The translations under genes were made by a program, and so were the position numbers. This document shows, in pieces, positions 12,501 to 25,594 of a DNA stretch of 64,000 bases (within the stretch, counting starts at the first letter, position 1; each line of letters starts with the position of its first letter). Source of the DNA: Chlorella sorokiniana (lineage: Eukaryota > Chlorophyta > Trebouxiophyceae > Chlorellales > Chlorellaceae). Under the pieces are notes generated by a model. The model was given only the letters and a program-made list of their open reading frames with translations. It ran no database searches and was not told the DNA's origin. The stretch spans positions 1,550,001 through 1,614,000 of the forward strand of contig CP084616.1 of NCBI GenBank assembly GCA_025917655.1. The letters are read 5' to 3'.

Positions 12501-14423
12501 CTCCACCCCCACCCCACACCTGCAGGAGCTGACGCTGGAGCACACGTGTGTGGGAGATGCAGGGTGCTGGCGCTGGCTCGCGGCCTCCCGGCCCTCACCT
12601 CCCTCCGCCTCTCCAGCCACATCTCCTCGCTGGGACGCCTGGGCCTGGCGGCGGCGGCGGGCGGCGGCCGCGCCCGCCGCGCGGCATCACCGACGCTGGC
12701 CTTGCCGCCGTGGCCACGCACTGCACGGCGCTGCGCAGCCTGGCGGTCACGGGTGGGTGGCCGGCGGGTTGGCTGGTGGCGGCGGCAGTGTGCTTGTGTG
12801 GCTGGGCGGAGGGCTGACCGCGGAGTAGGGTAGCTGCTGGACTTTGCACAAAGAGAGCGGGGGCAGCGCGCTGTGGGGCTGCGGGCCCTCTGGCAGGATC
12901 GTCGGGCGGGGCCACTGTGCTGCCCCCGCTTGCCGCACTCAGCAGGCCGCCCCCCCTTCCTGTGTAGGCTGCCGCCGCGTGACAGACGCGGGCCTGCTGC
13001 TGCTGGCGCTGCCGCCGCCGCCGCCGGGTGGCCCCCCGCCCCCACCGCTGCACGCCCACCTCACCTCCCTGGCCATCAGCCACACCGCCGCCACCGACGG
13101 CGCTGTGGGCGAGCTGGTCGCGCGCTGTGCCGCGCTGCGCAGCCTGGCCCTGCGCGGCCTGCTGTACAGCGCCGACGCGACGGTCGCCCGCGTGGCGGCC
13201 GCCTGCCGCCACCTCACCGCCCTCGACCTGCGCCACTGCTCCACTCTGTCGGGTGCGCGCTGCGCTGCCTTGTTTTGTTTTATTTTGTTCTGTTTTGTTT
13301 CATTTCATTTTATTGTTTTTATTTCGTGGGGGCGGTGGGTAGTTTTTGTTAAGGGGGGGCACTTTTGCTTGGCTGTCGCATGTGGCGGAATAGAAGGTGC
13401 GCCACTGCGCAGAGCATGCGGCCTGTGCGCCTGCTCGTGCAACGCGCGGCAGGAGGGCGTCTGCCAGCGGCAGGCGGCTTGCCGCACCAAGCGCTCCTCC
13501 CCAGGCCCTCATTTGCCCGCCCCCTGGCCCCGCCTCCCCCACGCCCCACACACACGCCCTACGCGCACGTACCCCCCCTTTCCCCTCCTGCCGCACAGAT
13601 TCCGGGCTGGCCGACGTCGCCCGCCTGCCCTTCCTGCGAGTGCTGCACCTCTCCTTCTGCGTGCGTGTGACAGACGAAGGGCTGTGCCAGCTGGCAGCTG
13701 GGCCAGGCCCCGGCGGCAAGCGCCGGGCGGCGGCAGGCGCCGAACGCGGCGCGGGCAGCCGCGCGCTGGCGCCGCCCTCCCACCGCGGCAGCGCCAGCGT
13801 GGACTGGCGAGGGGGCGGGGGAGCCGGCGCCGCCGCGGCGAGCAGCAAGCGGCGGCGATGCTGACCTAGGTGCATGGGGCGGCGGCGGCGGCGGCGGCAG
13901 GCGTCGCTGCAGCATGCTGCAAGAGGTGGAGCTGTACCATGTGCCGCAGGTGACGCCCGCGTCTGCCGCGTCTGCCGCACCTGCCGCATCCCTGCACAGA
14001 CCCTGAAGGCCTGCTGGCTCGCGCAGCTGCCGGCGCGGCACCCTCTGTGCAGAGGGCAGCTGGGCAGGCTGCGGGCCGCCTGGCCGATCAGCAGCGATGT
14101 GCTGCTTGTAGAGTGACGCGCTGCACCTCCCCTCCTCTTGTTTAACGCTGCACCCTCTCCTTCAAAAACCTCCAAAACCCCAACCGCCAATCTCCTTTTT
14201 CATCTCAACCCACCCACCACCACACACAAAACAAACACTACGTTCCCCCCCCCGCCACCATACACAAACCGACCCCCCCGCACCCCCCCAGGTCACCCAT
14301 CGCGGCGTGCGCCAGCTGGTGGAGGCTTGCCCAGACTTGACCCATATCAACATAGGCGCGCCGCCCGCTTGCGCAGTCAGCACGCTGCCCGCCCCGCGCT
14401 TCCCTGCTTTGCCGGCCCGCTGA
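9513..14423 (+). CDS. F-box / leucine-rich-repeat protein (FBXL/AMN1-like)
   Basis: Probable substrate receptor of an SCF E3 ubiquitin ligase. The ATG at 9513 leads into an F-box (LPEALQEEICRSYLTLHSLAVASAVCRRW, residues ~29-57). About a dozen exons then encode cysteine-containing LRRs of the FBXL type: DGYIVKLLAQSCPRLSSLRL, DSCLALLARCCPLLEELVL, VTDAGLTALAQHAP, VGDAGLAAVARSCRQLTSLQL, DDDAILVLAHGCTRLRSLAL, VTDAGASALACRCKAL, ITDAGLAAVATHCTALRSLAV, VTDAGLLLLALPPP, VGELVARCAALRSLALRG, DSGLADVARLPFLRVLHLSF, VTDEGLCQLA and, in the last exon, THRGVRQLVEACPDLTHINIG. TGA is at 14421-14423. Introns are short and several have CA-rich 3' ends (11942-11971) or TGG runs (11776-11799). Low-complexity Gly/Ala/Arg inserts between repeats are typical of this genome. 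Exact exon limits are approximate. Confidence 0.85.
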
Positions 14424-15237
14424 AGGGCCTGGAGTGCGCCTGCCGGGCTTGCCTTTGCTGAAGGATTCTCAGCCTCACGCTGCCCGGTTCCTTTGCTGTT
14501 TGTTCCCCCCTCTTTGCTTACCCGCCGTTCTGCACCCCCTCCAATTTTACTCTCTTGCCCCCTTGAATAGCAGGCAAGTGCCGGCTGGTGCAAGCGGAGA
14601 GCCTTGAGGCGCTGCTGGCTGCGCGGGGGTGCGCCTGTCGGCCTGCCACTACCTGGACAGCGCTTGAGTTGGTCAGCGGTCGGTCAGAGCGGGCAGGAAA
14701 GGATGAGCGGAGCGTGACAGGGTTCCCTGCAGGCACGGCCCCCCCCCCCCCTTGCGGGCCACACTCAGTTGAGAACCAGAGCAGGAGAGAGGGCCGTGAG
14801 CAGCCAAATGCATGTGGCGGCGGCGGCTGGCTGGCGAGGCTTGTTACCGCAGTTGCAGGCGCCAGCTGCCACATTACAGGCAGTGCTCAAGTTTGGAGTG
14901 GCGCGAGCGGCAGGGCCCGCAACCAGCCTCCATTCGCCGTTCTAATCACCGTTCTAACAGCTATACCTCAGCTATCCTCGTTGCAACATCTATCCCTCCC
15001 ATTTGTTGCTGTGCTTTCCCTGGGTGTATTCAACACTGCCAGTTTTCGGTGTATGACTCTTGCTACATTGCAAAGCAGAATTGCTTTTTGCGAAAGCTGT
15101 ACGCGGATAGATACTCCACGCAGGGGTCCAGGGCAGAGCAGAGGGTAGGGAGCGGTGCGGGGCAAGAGCAGGAGAAGTGAGAAAGGGGAAGAGCAGGAAG
15201 AAGAGGGCGGCAGGGTGATGGTTAAGTTTTTTATTGT
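14424..15237. other. Convergent 3' region of F-box and sulfotransferase genes
   Basis: The two flanking genes end towards each other here. Several frames are open by chance, but none shows a recognisable domain. The segment 14940-15260 is AT-richer and probably carries both polyadenylation regions. Confidence 0.4.
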
Positions 15238-18200
15238 TTATGAGCTCGGTTCTACCGAGAAAAAAATGGTGTGCATCAAAACTGAAGGCCGGGAAGCCAC
15301 ACCGCGCTCCCTGCGCCAACACTGCATGCGGCGGACATCATGCTGCCGCCGCCGCCACGGCGTCGCCGCCAGGCAGCTGCCCTGCACCTTCCAGCGCGGG
15401 GTCATCGCCTGGCTGCTGCCCGCTACCTTGAAGCGCTGCCACGTCGCTTGGGAGCAGCTGCCTGTCGCCGGCGGCTGCTGCAGCGTCGCCACCTGGCAGC
15501 TGCCCCGCCGCCGCGTGAGCCACAGCCGCGCCGCCGCCGCCCGCCGCCTGGCTCTCGGCCGTTGCCACAACGGCGGCAACATCGCCTGGCAGCCGCCCGT
15601 CGACAGGATGCACCGCTGCCGCCGCCACGCTCGACGTCGCCACGCTCGCCGCCGCCCCGACGACACCAATGCGGCGCCGCCGCCCGCCAGCGCCGCCTCC
15701 CGTGCTTCCGCCGCTCGCTCCGCCTCATACAGGCTGGGGTACATGAGGCGAACGTCTTTCTCGTAGAAGCGCGCCAGGCGGGCGAAGCAGGTGGCGTTGG
15801 CACCCTGGTACGCCGGCAGGTACCGAGAGTTGTCGGGCACCTGCCTGGAACGTGCGGCGCCGTCCTGCAGCAGCAACACGGCGGCAGGGCGACAGCGTGA
15901 GGGGGTGGTAGGGCCTGTGCAGGCCTTCACCTTGACCGCATGGCGGGAGGTGAAGGGGCACTGCCAGGGATCTGCTGGGGCGGCCTGGCAGCTTGGCATC
16001 CCGCCAGCTGGCAGCGGGCAGGCAGACCGCAGCGCCCCAGGCTGCTCCCGCATCAAGGTTGCGACGCCGTCTGTTATCAGAATCGTTTGTCAAAAAACTT
16101 GCAATGTAGCGAACTCAGAAGACAGTGGGCGGCAGACTGACCTGAGGCCCCACATTGATGGGCGCCACGCCGGCCGGCAGCTGCAGCGGCGGGACGCCTG
16201 CGAAGGAGGGGCGGCGAGAGCACCCGCGGGCCTGCTGTTGGCACGCCGACCGTGGGGCAGTCAGGCACCGCGTGGCGCTCCTGGCACTCCCCCAACGCCT
16301 CTGCGTCGCTCTGCGGATGCAGAGCACTGGAGCCAAGGCCCCCTCCAATCCCCCTTCAGCGACCCCGCAGCGCCCCCCGGCCCCACCCCACCCACCGGGC
16401 GGCAGCCTGCCGTTGATCAGCTGCACCGCAGCCGCCATGTCCTCGTCCACGCGCTCCACCCGCCCCACGAAATCCACCGCCAGGCCGCCGCCGGGGAGGC
16501 CAGGCAGGTGGCCTGGTCGGTGATGTGGTAGAACATGAAGTGGTCCTTCTCCTTGCTGCGGGGGCGGGCGGGAGGAAAGAAAGCAGCAGTGATGCATGCG
16601 TGGTTGGGGTGGCGGCGGCGGTGGAGATGTTGTGTGTCCTAGTGTGTGTGTGTGCACGTGTGGTGGTGGTGGTGGGGGGACGGGAAGGCAGGGCGGGAGG
16701 AAGGGAGAGAAAGGGGCCTAGGAAGAAGAGGAGCGCAGCGGCGTGGCGGCGGGCACCAGCACTGGGTGCAGCAGTGTGCCGGGGCACGCTGCCCGCCCGG
16801 CAGCACGTCGGCCCAGCAGCAGGCGAGGCGGGCCCCAGGGGCAACGCTGCCGCGCCCCCCCAGCCCCCGAAGCCCGCCGCTGCAGCAGCTCACCCCGGGC
16901 AGCAGTGCGGCTGCGCCAGGCACACGCGGCCCAGCAGCAGCGGGTCGCCGCAAAAAGTCGGGCCAGGCGGCGCGCACGCAGGGCGGGCCGACGGCGCCGC
17001 CCTTGCGCCCGCGCTGCCGGGCCGCAGCATGAACGACTCCCGCAGGAACTTCCAGCTGGAGTAGGCGCGGGCCCAGGGGTTGCGCACCTGGAAACCAAAC
17101 AGAAAGGGGGATGGAAGGACGATGGAAGGGTTGGAGGGGGGGGGGGGGTGGGGGCAGGGACGGGCAGGGGGGCCAAGGGATCTTCCCTCCAGAGGGGCGC
17201 GCAGCAGGGCTGGCTTTGTTGAAAAGGAGGAGCATCACGCAACATGTCGCTTCACACGTCCCAAGATCAACACAAAAATTGACCGCGCAGACAGGTGGCA
17301 GCCTCCGTGACAGCAGCGACCTGGATCGGGCGGCGCCATGAACATCCAACGGCCCGCAGCATCGTCCGCCCCCTCTGCCCAAACAACAGAAGCATCATGG
17401 GCCCCAGCAATGCAGGGCAGGCTCACAAAGGTGAAGACGAAGTATTCGCGCCACTTTTCCTCCAGCGGCGCCAGCTCAGCGGGGTCCTCCAGCGGCGACA
17501 GGCACGACTCGGTGCGCTGCAGGCGGCACAGCGTGAGGTACCGCTTGGTGGCGGTGGAGGCGCTGCACGAGTGGTACCGCAGGGGGAGCGGGGGGGGGGG
17601 GGGGGCAGTCGGTCAGCCAGCGGCAGTGGGTCAGCCAGCGAGCAACACACAATACTGCGGCGCTCCCACATCATGACGTGAGGGCACGCCGGGTGAGGAA
17701 GGGTGGCTTTGGGCCAGCAGGCTGAGGAAGAGGGATGCTAGCTGCCGGGCGGGATCAGGCAGGGCCTTGGCGGCAGCGCGCAGCCTGCACCGCCGGCCAA
17801 GCCCGCGGGGGCGCTCCGCCGCCACGTCGCCGGGTCGCCGGCAGCGCGCCTTCCCCACGCAGTGTGCGCCGTTTGCTGGATCCACCCCGACCCCAAGCAG
17901 ACTGACACCGTTCCTGGCAACCCACCCACCCGTCACGCACTGTCCAGCCCTCCTCCGTCGTACCCCCCCACCCCCACCCCCAAACCCCCACCCCCCAACA
18001 CACCACACACACACCTCTTGGGGTGGATGATGAAGATGATTTTGTAGCGGTGGTTCACATACGTGTGGCAGAGGGGGAAGGGCAGCGCCAGCGGCCGCAG
18101 CGCCAGCTCCCCGCTGCGTCGGCCTCCCAGTACTCCCCGCTGCGCGGCTGCGCCATGTCTGCAGGGTGGGGGCGCGAGGGTTGCGGGTGAGCGCAGCGGG

Positions 18201-18893
18201 CAGCGCAAGCGGCCAGGAGGAGAGCGCGGCTGCGTGTTTGCTATCAAATGCAACACATCAGGGAGGGAGCACACGGCTTTCCGTTGCGCATGCCGCCTCC
18301 ACAGCGCAAGGATGCAGACCAAGCTGGCTGGGTGGGTGGCAGGGCACCCCAGCGCGCCTGCCGTGCTCTGGGCGGCAGCAGTCGACGGCAGCAGTTGGCG
18401 AGCGGCGCTCCTACACCGGCTGCCGCCTCACAGCACCCACCTCGCGCCACCATCGCGTTGAACGCCTCCTCCCGCCACGGCCGCCTCTCCGCGCTCCAAA
18501 ACTCGGGCGGCAGGGGCCCCGCCTTGGCCACCCCGCCATGCACCTCGCTCGCCGCCAGCACCGCAGCCTCGACATCCTCCTCCGGCAGCCCGTACCTGCG
18601 CCTCGCAGCCTGCTGGAACGACATCGCCATGCTGCTGGCCACCACGGCCCCCAACCCGGCTCCTTCGATCGTGGCCTCAGCTGCAAGCGATCCGCGCGGG
18701 TCGCCCTGCGCCGCTAGCGTCCCCCGCCGCTGCCGACCTCGTCACCCCTGTCTGCTTCGATCTCTTCCAACATTTCTCTGCGGCGCACGCGTCCGATGCT
18801 GCCGGTAGAATATAGCAACAGGGCAGCCAACGCCGTAACAACCGTGAGGCGCACTGCGCCGCCAGGGGCTGCCGGCTTGCCCTTTCGCCCCAT
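15238..18893 (-). CDS. Type II membrane carbohydrate sulfotransferase (Sulfotransfer_2-like)
   Basis: Predicted Golgi enzyme transferring sulfate from PAPS to a polysaccharide or glycoprotein. The ATG at 18893 starts a classic type II anchor: a short basic cytosolic head (MGRKGKPAAPGGAVR), one membrane span (LTVVTALAALLLYSTGSIG), then a charged stem, with a donor G/GTGACG. Later exons give LPEEDVEAAVLAASEVHGG (stem), NHRYKIIFIIHPKR (5'-phosphosulfate-binding region), KWREYFVFTF joined to VRNPWARAYSSWKFLRESFM (the RNPWAR 3'-phosphate motif), KDHFMFYHITDQATCLPG, VDFVGRVERVDEDMAAAVQL and FARLARFYEKDVRLMYPSLYE. These are the ordered landmarks of PF03567-type sulfotransferases. After the conserved YEKDVRLMYP the frame continues for about 120 basic, low-complexity residues to a stop at 15238, so the true stop may come earlier. 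The substrate is unknown. Confidence 0.8.
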
Positions 18894-20016
18894 CGAAAGC
18901 TTATCGTGTCGGGCACGGCCGCCGCTTGGGGATGCTGGGTCACTGGGTGCCCAACGGGACTACAACCTTTTCTCTGGGGGTCTTTCACCCTCGATGATGT
19001 CAGAAAATGCCGGCGGCATTAGAAAGGATGATCTTGAGGGCAGACGCGGATTGATTCACGAGCAAGCCGACGAACTGAGGGCAAGGATCACAGCACACTC
19101 GGCAGCGGCGGCACCGCTTAAACTGCGGCGGGGGTAGAGCCAATCTCAAATGCGTCATGTACAGGCCAATCACCATTATATCCCCTGCTTCAACAGTTGA
19201 TATTACACGTGCATGGCAGCTTATTCGTGAGCGGCACCAAACCGATCGGCTGCAAGGAAACATTTCCGCTCAAAGCAATGCTTAGCGGGTGGGGCGAGGG
19301 GCAAGGGGCCCTTGTTCTCAGAGTCAGCCTGCGCACACAGCGCTTTGGGAGTGGAACTGTGCGTAAGGGCCAGGCGTCATTTGGTGCTGAGAGAGACGGG
19401 GAAGCGCCGGCTTGCTGGGCTGCACGAGCTTGAAGAGAGAAAGGGAGGGGGCGGGCACACGAGGGAGCCTAGATGTGCTGTGGAGCTGAGAAGCTCAGCC
19501 GAAGCACGGGGCACACACATTGAAGCAGACCTTCTCCGGAGCTTGCAAGAAAGCAACCAGGACGCTGCCTGCAACCCAGTCGCGCCTGCAGCTAGCTAGT
19601 GAGGTGGGCACTCTAGTGGGGGCGCTGCGGGCATCAGGCAGGGGAACGGGCTGCTCAGGCCCGGGTGAAGACGCAGGCAGCACTCAAAAGAGCAAACCAA
19701 AAAAGCAAAGGGAGACACAAGCAAATCAGGCACGGGAGCAGACACGGGGGGCTTATGCTGCCACAGGGCACCAGGGACGGAGGGATTCAGGGGGGTCTGG
19801 GCAGAATGGAAACGCCCTGCAGCTGTTCCAGCCGCCAGGGCCACCACCATGCTAGCCACACACAAAATGAGAAGAGTTCTTGGGGGTTTATTGAGGAAAA
19901 GGATGTTTGGAACAGGGCCGGCGGGTGTTTGTTCCGCGCTTGCAGGTCCAGCCGCCGCTGCAAGTAGCGAAGGCGGGTGGTGCCGTTCCACACCTCCCGC
20001 TGCACGCAGCGGCAGC
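18894..20016. other. Intergenic region between sulfotransferase and Pumilio genes
   Basis: It holds the sulfotransferase promoter on the right of its ATG and the Pumilio 3' UTR. A minus-strand AATAAA-like signal lies near 19890, about 130 bases past the Pumilio stop. Some frames are open in 19200-19990, but no domain is seen. Confidence 0.4.
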
Positions 20017-23000
20017 TCACTGCTCGTTTTGCACTGCTGCAGCCACGGGCGTGGTGGCCGCCGCCTCTGCCGCCTCGCTGCCGCCCTGACCCGCGGCGAC
20101 TGCGGCCTGCCCCGCCGCCTGCGCCGCCATCAGCGCCTCTGCCTTGTTGGCGATGTGTTTGCCGTAGGTGTACTTCCGCAGGGTGTCCAGGTGGGGCTGC
20201 ACAGAATCAGAGGAGCGGCAGCAGGCCAGGTGGGTGCTGCGACCTGGGGCACAGCCAAGCCCAGAGCGCGGCCGGCTGGCCGACCGCCCAGCAGTGCTTA
20301 GCCCAAACGCTGGCCTCACAGAACCCAAGGGCCCGAGGTTGTAAGACTGCCGGATACGCCAACGCTTGAGTCCCGCCAAGCGCATCCAGCGTTCAGCAGC
20401 ATGTGCTTGTCCCCCTCCCCCTCCCCCCCCACAAACACAACACAACAACAGCACAAACCAAAAACTCACCTTGATGGAGCGCAGCAGGGCGGCACGCTGC
20501 TCCGGGAGGCCACCTCCAGGCAGCGCTGCACCACGTAGTTGCCGTACTGGTCGCGCATGAGGGCGGTGAGGGAGGCGGGCGTGCCGTCGACTCGCGGATC
20601 ACCTGCCTGCTAGGGTGGGGGTGGCAAGCGAGCCGCAGGCAACGGCTGTGAGCAGGGCATGGCCGGCACCGCAGCATGGCCAAGCCCCTGCGCTCACTGC
20701 TTCGCAGGCGGCCTGAAGCCGCCGCAGCAGATCCATTACCCTGCCTGCCGGTGGGCGCGGTGAACGTGCAAGGCGCCCCCAGCTCTCCCCCAGCCTACCC
20801 CCCCCAACCCCCACCCTCGCGCTCGCATCCCCCCGCGCTCACTCCAGGATTGCATCGCGGTGCGCCTGCCCCCGTGCTTCAAGCATGCCTCCACCACGTT
20901 GCTGGCGTACTTGTGCTGGGCCAGTGTCATCACTTGGGGGCCACCTTGGCGACGATGGCCTCCCTGGTCAGGATGGGGAGGTAGGGGCGGGGTGTGAGGG
21001 GAGGGTGCGAGGGCGAGGTAGCGAAAACCTTGGAGACGCGCGCTGCTGGCCCCCTGCAAGCCAACGCATAACTCGCTGCAGACCGCAGAGGGGGTGCCGG
21101 GAGCGTGCCGGCGCTCTGCGACCGGCTGCTTCACTCCCAGCACCGAGGCTGCCCGGCCACTCCCCACCTGGCGGGCAGGGGGCCCTTGGCCACCAGGTGC
21201 TGCACCACGTAGTTGCCGTACTGGTCGTGGCTCAGCTGCAGCGTGTTTTCGAGCACGTCTGCAGCGATACAAGGGTGGGGGGACAGGGGGTCCGCGCTCA
21301 TGCGAAACCAGAGATGGTAATGAAGAAGGCGGAGGTTGGACGGTGGGGGTGGGGTCTGCAGGGATGCGGCATGGATCACGAGCGATGGCACCCAGCCCAC
21401 CACCGAGCCCGGGTGGGCGCAAAGTGGCAGCCAGGCCTGCAGCCCCACAGCCAGCTGGGGCCCTGCCAGCGGCTGCTCACCCGTCACCACACGCTCCCGC
21501 AGCTCCGGGATGGAGCAATACTCCAGCACGCGCTGCACCAGGCGGCAGCCAAAGGTGTGCGTGGAAAGCGACTGGCCCTTATTTACAATTATCTGCATAG
21601 AGAGGGGGCGCGGGCGGCGAGCATTCAGGGGTGCAGATGCTGCTTCGGAAAGCGAGCGGATGGTTGCCCCAAACTGCGGCACAGCAGGGCAGCCCCGTTT
21701 GCTGCTCCCATGCAAATGGAAACTCAGCCCAGTTGGCTTGCTCTCAACCACGTCCAGGCATGTGACCAGCGGGAAAGTGCACCAGCGGACCTGCCACGCC
21801 GCAATCCCATGCACGCCCCTTGCCTCAGCTGCCTCAAACCCAGCCCTGCAGCCCTGCTGCAGCCTCTTCCGGCGCCCCACCTCGATCATCGCGCGGGCAG
21901 GATCGCTGGGCTGGACGCACTCGATGCACTTCTGCACCACGTGGTTGCCGTTCTGGTCGCGCACGCAGCTGTGTGAAGTGGGTGCGGGGCGGCAGGAGGA
22001 CCGTGAGAGAGGCGTTCCCAACATCAGGCCAGGTGCTCAACAGCCTGATGAGCCCAGGCTGGGGCAACCACTCTGCGATGGTGTGGAAGTGCTCCTCCTG
22101 GCTGTGTTCCTCCTCCCAGCTCACCGCAGTGTGTGCTCTGTGAGTTCCTGGCAGATGGACACTCGCTCCTCCTGGGGCAGCACCTGCAGACGGCGCGGCA
22201 CCCATTGGCCGAGAGGCACGGTAGCCCAGCTGTGCTGTGGACCTCCCTGGCTGGCAGTGCTGCCCTGGGGCAGCTCGCGCCTGGCTGGACAGGCTTTTGA
22301 ATGCAGGCCAGGGAGGCTTCGCCTTGACGCAACAGCAATGCAGAGCGGAGGCCATAGGCCGGAGAAGCGAGCGCCAGCCCAGCCCACCTCGAGCGCCTTC
22401 TGCACCACGCGGCAGCCGTACATCTGCAGCGACAGCGGCAGCGCCTTGCCGCGGATGGCACCCGCCACGCCCTGCTGCACATCGGGGCCGCCGCGCTCCA
22501 GGAAGCGCTGCACAACTGCGACAGGCGTGGCGGGAGAGGAGGGGCAAAGAAGTTTGGGGGCAACGGGGAGGGCAATGAGCGAGAGACGGCTGGAAGCAAG
22601 GGAGTGGTCGCATGCTCCCGAGATGTGTGCTGAGCAGCAACACATGCTCGTCCCAGGCAGCAGGCGTGCGTGAGGGCCCCTTCCCACCGTAGTTTCCAAA
22701 CACATCCACCATCAGCGGCAGCAGCTTGTGCTGCACCTCGGCAAACAGCTCTGCACAGTGGAGGTGTGTGTGTGTGTGGGGGTACACGGCGAGGGACCTC
22801 GTGCCATCTTGAGCGGAGCAGCGTGCGCGCCACGCACCCGCGGCACTACCCTCTCCCTCCCCACCTGCCAGCTCAGCGGGGTCCGCCGCCTCCAGCTGCT
22901 GCTGCACCAGGCGTGAGCCGTGCTGGTCGCGGCAGAAGGGGTACAGGTGGCCCCGCAGCTCCTGCTCAGGGACCGGGCAGGCGAGCTGTGGGTGACTCCT

Positions 23001-25594
23001 CGACTTCCAAGGCAAACAAACCTTGCCCCTCTGCACCACTTCGACTCGACACCACCCAGGTCTGCAGGCTGTCCCGGCCCCGCCCCCTTTCCCACCTGCA
23101 GCGTCCACTGCCGCGGGCTGCCCGCCTCCCTCCCCGCCTTGAACTCCTCCAGCAGCTCGCTCTGCAGCTCAGCCCTGTCCTCAGCCACCAGGGGCTGCAG
23201 CAGGGGGAGGGGGTCGCGGCACATCAGGGAGAGGGTAGGCATGGCATCAAGTCCGGCAGAGCTTGGATGGCAAAGGAGCCTCCCTGCCGCAAGTGAAGTC
23301 GCTGCCGGGAAGGCAGCGGCGCCCGGCCCTCGCGGCTCCTACCGCGAGCTCGGGGTCCAGGCGGTGAGCGTCTCCGTTCTCGCTCTTGCTCGCACTCATG
23401 TCCAGGCTGCAGGTGGCTATGTGCATGCAACTAAGCTGAAACGCATGGCGAGGAAGGGCGCTGGGTCTGGCAGGCAGCCGGTCATCGATGGCAGGTGCAA
23501 CACCGCGAGCGGCGCTCACCTGAGGCGCGAGGGACGGCCCACCCGCCCCGCACGTCCGGACGGTCGCCGCGGCGGAAGCCGGCCAGCGAGCCGGGCGGTG
23601 CGCGTGCTCTGGGGAGCCGGAGGGGGACACCATCATGCCGAATCCCTGCTGTGGGGGATGGGGTTGTGGAAGGGGGCACTCGGATGCCTTCAAGCTCTCT
23701 GACAGGCAATGGGAGCTCCAGAACCACCCGCCAATGATGCACAGCTGTTGGTCGGCTGTACGCGCGCATGCACAGGGCACCCAGCCTTGACGTCCAGTGC
23801 TCTTGCTCCCCCGCCACCGCCCACCTGCATGTACGACATCATCGCCTGGTACTGCCTCGCGTATTCCGCCTCGTAGCCGCCCGCACCCGCTGCCTTGGGG
23901 CCCCCACGGCCGCCGCCCATACCTGCATGCAGCGGGGGCAGCATGCCGTCAGCCCACACCATCAGCAAAGGGCGGCTGGTCGACGGGGCGGCAGCCAGCC
24001 AAAGCAACCGCCTGCAAGAAAGGGCGGCAGAGCACGGCTGGTGGGGGCTGCAACTCACCGGGGGATGGAGCGCCGTACACCGGGTACGGCCCTGGCGCCT
24101 GGGCGTAGGGGGCACCATTCCGTAGTAGCCTGGGTGCATCATTGGGGGTAGCCGCCGTGGGCGAGGTGGCCCTGCTGACCTCCGGGGCCACCCATCTGCG
24201 CGAGGGTGGGCATGGGGGCGGCCCTTCCTTTCAAGTACGCGTTGCAGCTGTCTCGCGCCGACCATGCCCAGACGGGGCAAGGCCCCGCACATGTGGGGCG
24301 CGCTGGCAATGCCCCCACCCCCTCCACCCACCCAACACCCACCCACCTGGGCGTAGTAAGCGCCGGCAGGGAAGCCGGCACTGGCTGGAACGGGTGCCCC
24401 CCGTGCTGCGGCGGGCCAGCATGGTACATCGGCATGCCGTAGCCGCCGGGCGGGGAGCCCACAAAGAAGGGGGCGGCTGGTGGGGGGTGTACCCGCCAGG
24501 CACAGGGGCTCCAGGGTTCATTGGGATGGCAAGCGGGACGCCTGGCTGGTAGCCTCCGGCGGAGGCGGCGCCTGGGCCTGCCGCCGCGGAGCCGTAACCC
24601 CGGTAGTGGCTGCCGCTGCCGCGGCCGGGCCGGCCGGCTTGGGTGCCATGCTCCTGCGGAGGCCCAAGCCAACCGCATGGTAAGAAGCCTTGATGCAAAA
24701 AGTGGCCAGATCAGTGGAGTGGAATGCAGCGAAGGCTGCACAGGCTGGCCGAGGCCGCCATTGAGGGCTCAAGGGCCCCCGAGTCGAGCCCCCACGACGC
24801 CCCTTTCCCCCACCTGTGGAAACTTGGGCAGCACCTCCACCTGCGGAGGCTGTGGCTGGCTGGGGGCGCATGGAAGTTGAGCGGGGCGGGGGCTGCAGGG
24901 GAGGCGGCGCCGCTGATGCTAAGGCCTGCGAGGGACGGGGTGGGGGGGTCGCCCAGGTCAGCACGATGAAGCAGGGACCAACCCCACGCAGCGTGTGGGC
25001 CCCCAGCCTGCGCCGCCGCCGCCACAATAGAAAACGAGGAGCACGGCAAGCGATCCCCGCCTGTCGCGCCTCACCCTGCAGGGTGGCTTCAAGGCTCTCC
25101 AAGGGAGCGTCGCTGCTGGTGGAGGGTGCTAGGGTGGAGCGCCCAGCGTGGGGCCGCGGCGTGGACGCCGAGTGCGGCGAGCCCGATCGGCTGCCGCTGC
25201 CGCTGCCGCCCACGCTCCTCTTCCGCTGGCCCAGCGCATGCAGCGTGGCCGCCGTCAGCTCGCCCTGGCCGTCGTTGTCGGCGGGAGGCGGCTCGGTGTG
25301 CGGGGCCGCACCGTGCGGGTGGGACGCAGCGTGTGGGTGGGACGTGTCGGATGCACCGCTGGCGGTGCGGGAGATGTTGTAAGGGGAGCTGCGGCTGCTG
25401 CTGCCGTGGGAGAAGCGAGAGGAGGCGGAGGAGTAGACGGGGGAGGGGGCGCTGCCGGGGTTTAGAGTGGCCGACACGGCCGACAGGTTCACGGTATTCA
25501 GCGCGGCGGCGGTGGCGGGCATCTTGACGGGTGCTGCAGCGGGGTCACTGGGCGCCCAGCCGGCCTGCGAGGCAGGCGAATGCGCACCACTCAT
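20017..25594 (-). CDS. Pumilio/PUF RNA-binding protein
   Basis: Cytoplasmic post-transcriptional regulator binding UGUA-type sites in mRNA 3' UTRs. The ATG at 25594 begins a long Ser/Gly/Pro-rich N-terminal region (ASSRFSHGSSSRSSPYNISR, then a Pro/Tyr/Gly-rich stretch near 24.1-24.7 kb). The C-terminal Pumilio domain has eight recognisable repeats: FCRDQHGSRLVQQQLE (R1), LMVDVFGNYVVQRFLE (R2), LSLQMYGCRVVQKALE (R3), CVRDQNGNHVVQKCIE (R4), LSTHTFGCRLVQRVLE (R5), LSHDQYGNYVVQHLV (R6), LAQHKYASNVVEACL (R7) and LMRDQYGNYVVQRCLE (R8). The C-terminal cap is HLDTLRKYTYGKHIANKAEAL, ending at 20017. The base-contacting triplets are visible and canonical (for example NYxxQ in R2, R6 and R8, CRxxQ in R3 and R5, SNxxE in R7). 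In the R8 exon one base is missing from a short run (20503-20508) just after the core motif. Repeats are split across many short exons. Confidence 0.93.

Noticed and set aside
14588-15180. Possible extra gene between the F-box and sulfotransferase genes
   Set aside because: Frames of 120-190 codons exist, but the composition is mixed, no domain is recognisable, and the stretch fits two convergent 3' UTRs.
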